From positions 1 to 5,833 of the forward strand of contig JAQGMN010000116.1 of the NCBI GenBank assembly GCA_028292345.1: a stretch of 5,833 nt of DNA, in the 5' to 3' direction. The position numbers and the translations under genes were made by a program. Origin of the DNA: Polaromonas sp. (lineage in GTDB: Bacteria > Pseudomonadota > Gammaproteobacteria > Burkholderiales > Burkholderiaceae_C). Shown here in pieces: positions 5,248 through 5,833 of this stretch (position 1 is the first letter of the stretch; each line of letters begins with the position of its first letter). The notes beneath the pieces are model-generated. The model was not told the origin of the DNA. It worked only from the letters and a program-made list of their open reading frames with translations, and did no database searches.

Positions 5248-5350
5248 GAACGTCTCCTTTTATTTGAAATAAACCGCACCAGTTTAAAAGGGCGCCGGGC
5301 TTCGCGCATGGCGGGAACTACTTAGGGACATTCCCTTCTTTGGCACGCGC
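5248..5350. other. Spacer between CoA ligase and Bug protein B genes
   Basis: This 103-bp gap holds the Bug protein B ribosome binding site with its palindrome, and a small dyad AGGGA-CAT-TCCCT (5324-5336). I find no stable hairpin with a T run on the minus strand and no clear promoter pair. Read-through from the ligase gene into Bug protein B is plausible. Confidence 0.4.
5253..5273 (-). promoter_or_regulatory. Ribosome binding site with adjoining perfect AT-rich palindrome before Bug protein B
   Basis: AGGAGA (minus strand, 5258-5253) lies five bases before ATG 5247. Directly upstream is TTTATTT-G-AAATAAA (5259-5273), a perfect 7+1+7 palindrome in otherwise GC-rich DNA. It could be an operator, a weak RNA hairpin next to the ribosome binding site, or just an AT-rich leader. 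Confidence 0.45.
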
Positions 5351-5833
5351 TTACCGGTAGCTGCGCGCGTCCTCGATGACCTTGCCGTCGTTGGGCAGGC
5401 TGCCGGGCGCCAGCAACTGCACGGCGCCGCGCAGCTTGGTGACATCGCGAATCGCGTCGCTGATGCGCTGGTCCAGCCCTGCCGGCGAGGACCGGGTTTC
5501 GACCTGCAGCGCCATGCTGTCGTTCGCCATTTCGCCGCTGACGACCAGCCGGGCCTTGATGACTTCGGGAAAGCGCCGCGCAATCTCGGCGACCTGCGCC
5601 GGATGCACGAACATGCCGCGCACCTTGGTGGTCTGGTCGGCCCGGCCCATCCAGCCCTTGATGCGGGTGTTGGTGCGGCCGGTCGGGCAGGCGCCGGGCA
5701 GCACGGCCGACAGGTCGCCGGTGCCGAAGCGGATCAGGGGATAGTCGGGATTGAGCGTGGTCACGACCAGTTCGCCCACTTCCCCTTCGGCCACCGGGTC
5801 GCCGGTGCCGGGGCGCACGATCTCGACGATCAC
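5351..5833 (-). CDS. Phenylacetate-CoA ligase-like (PaaK family) acyl-CoA synthetase, C-terminal part
   Basis: The right edge cuts this gene; the last 160 codons and a TAA stop are present. The fragment carries a PaaK-type end: EGEVGELVVTTLN (17-28 of the fragment), the adenylate-enzyme motif RFGTGD (35-40), GRADQTTKVRGMFVHPAQV (63-81), which is the hinge leading into the C-terminal lid domain, and DGKVIEDARSYR with K151 near the end. Such enzymes activate a carboxylic acid with ATP and CoA in the cytoplasm, classically phenylacetate. Divergent relatives in Burkholderiales act on other, mostly unknown, aromatic or organic acids. GTG at the very edge codes for an internal valine and is not the start. 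A full-length relative would be about 400-440 residues, so most of the adenylate-forming domain is off-window. True PaaK function is not implied, as no paa genes are visible. Confidence 0.88.
   Translation of the reverse strand: MIVEIVRPGTGDPVAEGEVGELVVTTLNPDYPLIRFGTGDLSAVLPGACPTGRTNTRIKGWMGRADQTTKVRGMFVHPAQVAEIARRFPEVIKARLVVSGEMANDSMALQVETRSSPAGLDQRISDAIRDVTKLRGAVQLLAPGSLPNDGKVIEDARSYR

Noticed and set aside
5831..5833. GTG at the right edge as a true start of the ligase gene
   Set aside because: The encoded sequence begins in the middle of the adenylate-forming domain, so the valine is internal.
1..5833. CRISPR array, tRNA/rRNA, insertion sequence or prophage genes
   Set aside because: No regularly spaced repeats, RNA-gene signatures, transposase or integrase motifs, or phage genes were found in any frame.

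Overview
The window looks like chromosomal DNA of a GC-rich betaproteobacterium, most likely a member of the Comamonadaceae such as Polaromonas, Rhodoferax or Variovorax. Three things point that way: two orphan Bug/TctC-type periplasmic binding proteins, a DUF1840 gene, and a short dispersed repeat (GCTATTA-AAG-TAATAGC followed by a GCGCT-rich part) that I associate from memory with this family. The organism call is inference; no rRNA or tRNA gene is present.

Layout, left to right. (1) Positions 1-1683, minus strand: the first 561 codons of a two-domain flavoenzyme, a group A FAD monooxygenase fused to an old-yellow-enzyme reductase, of the salicylyl-CoA 5-hydroxylase / 2-aminobenzoyl-CoA monooxygenase-reductase type. 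Its 3' end lies off the left edge. It has its own sigma-70-like promoter with a palindrome lying in the spacer. (2) 1838-2590, minus: a 2-oxoglutarate/Fe(II) dioxygenase-family protein (PF10014 type), followed by a hairpin terminator. (3) 2723-3019, plus: a small DUF1840 protein, divergent from the dioxygenase, ending at a bidirectional terminator. (4) 3105-4118, minus: Bug-family binding protein A, whose signal-peptide codons lie inside a copy of the dispersed repeat. (5) 4249-5247, minus: Bug-family binding protein B, with a strong terminator after it. (6) 5351 to the right edge, minus: the C-terminal 160 residues of a phenylacetate-CoA-ligase-like acyl-CoA synthetase.

How they may work together. 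The CoA ligase and Bug protein B lie in the same direction 103 bp apart with no convincing terminator between them, so they may share a transcript. Bug protein A is separated from B by a strong terminator, so it probably has its own promoter. The left-hand flavoenzyme uses aromatic acyl-CoA substrates in its characterised relatives. Ligase plus periplasmic carboxylate binders plus aryl-CoA monooxygenase-reductase therefore fits capture and CoA-dependent breakdown of an aromatic acid. This is inference, because two unrelated genes and several terminators separate the parts. The dioxygenase and the DUF1840 protein have no evident role in that pathway.

I see no complete new system. The most unusual points are the mobile-repeat-like sequence that encodes a signal peptide, a related 16-base stretch in the interdomain linker of the flavoenzyme in the same reading frame, and a well-formed promoter/operator in front of the flavoenzyme gene.
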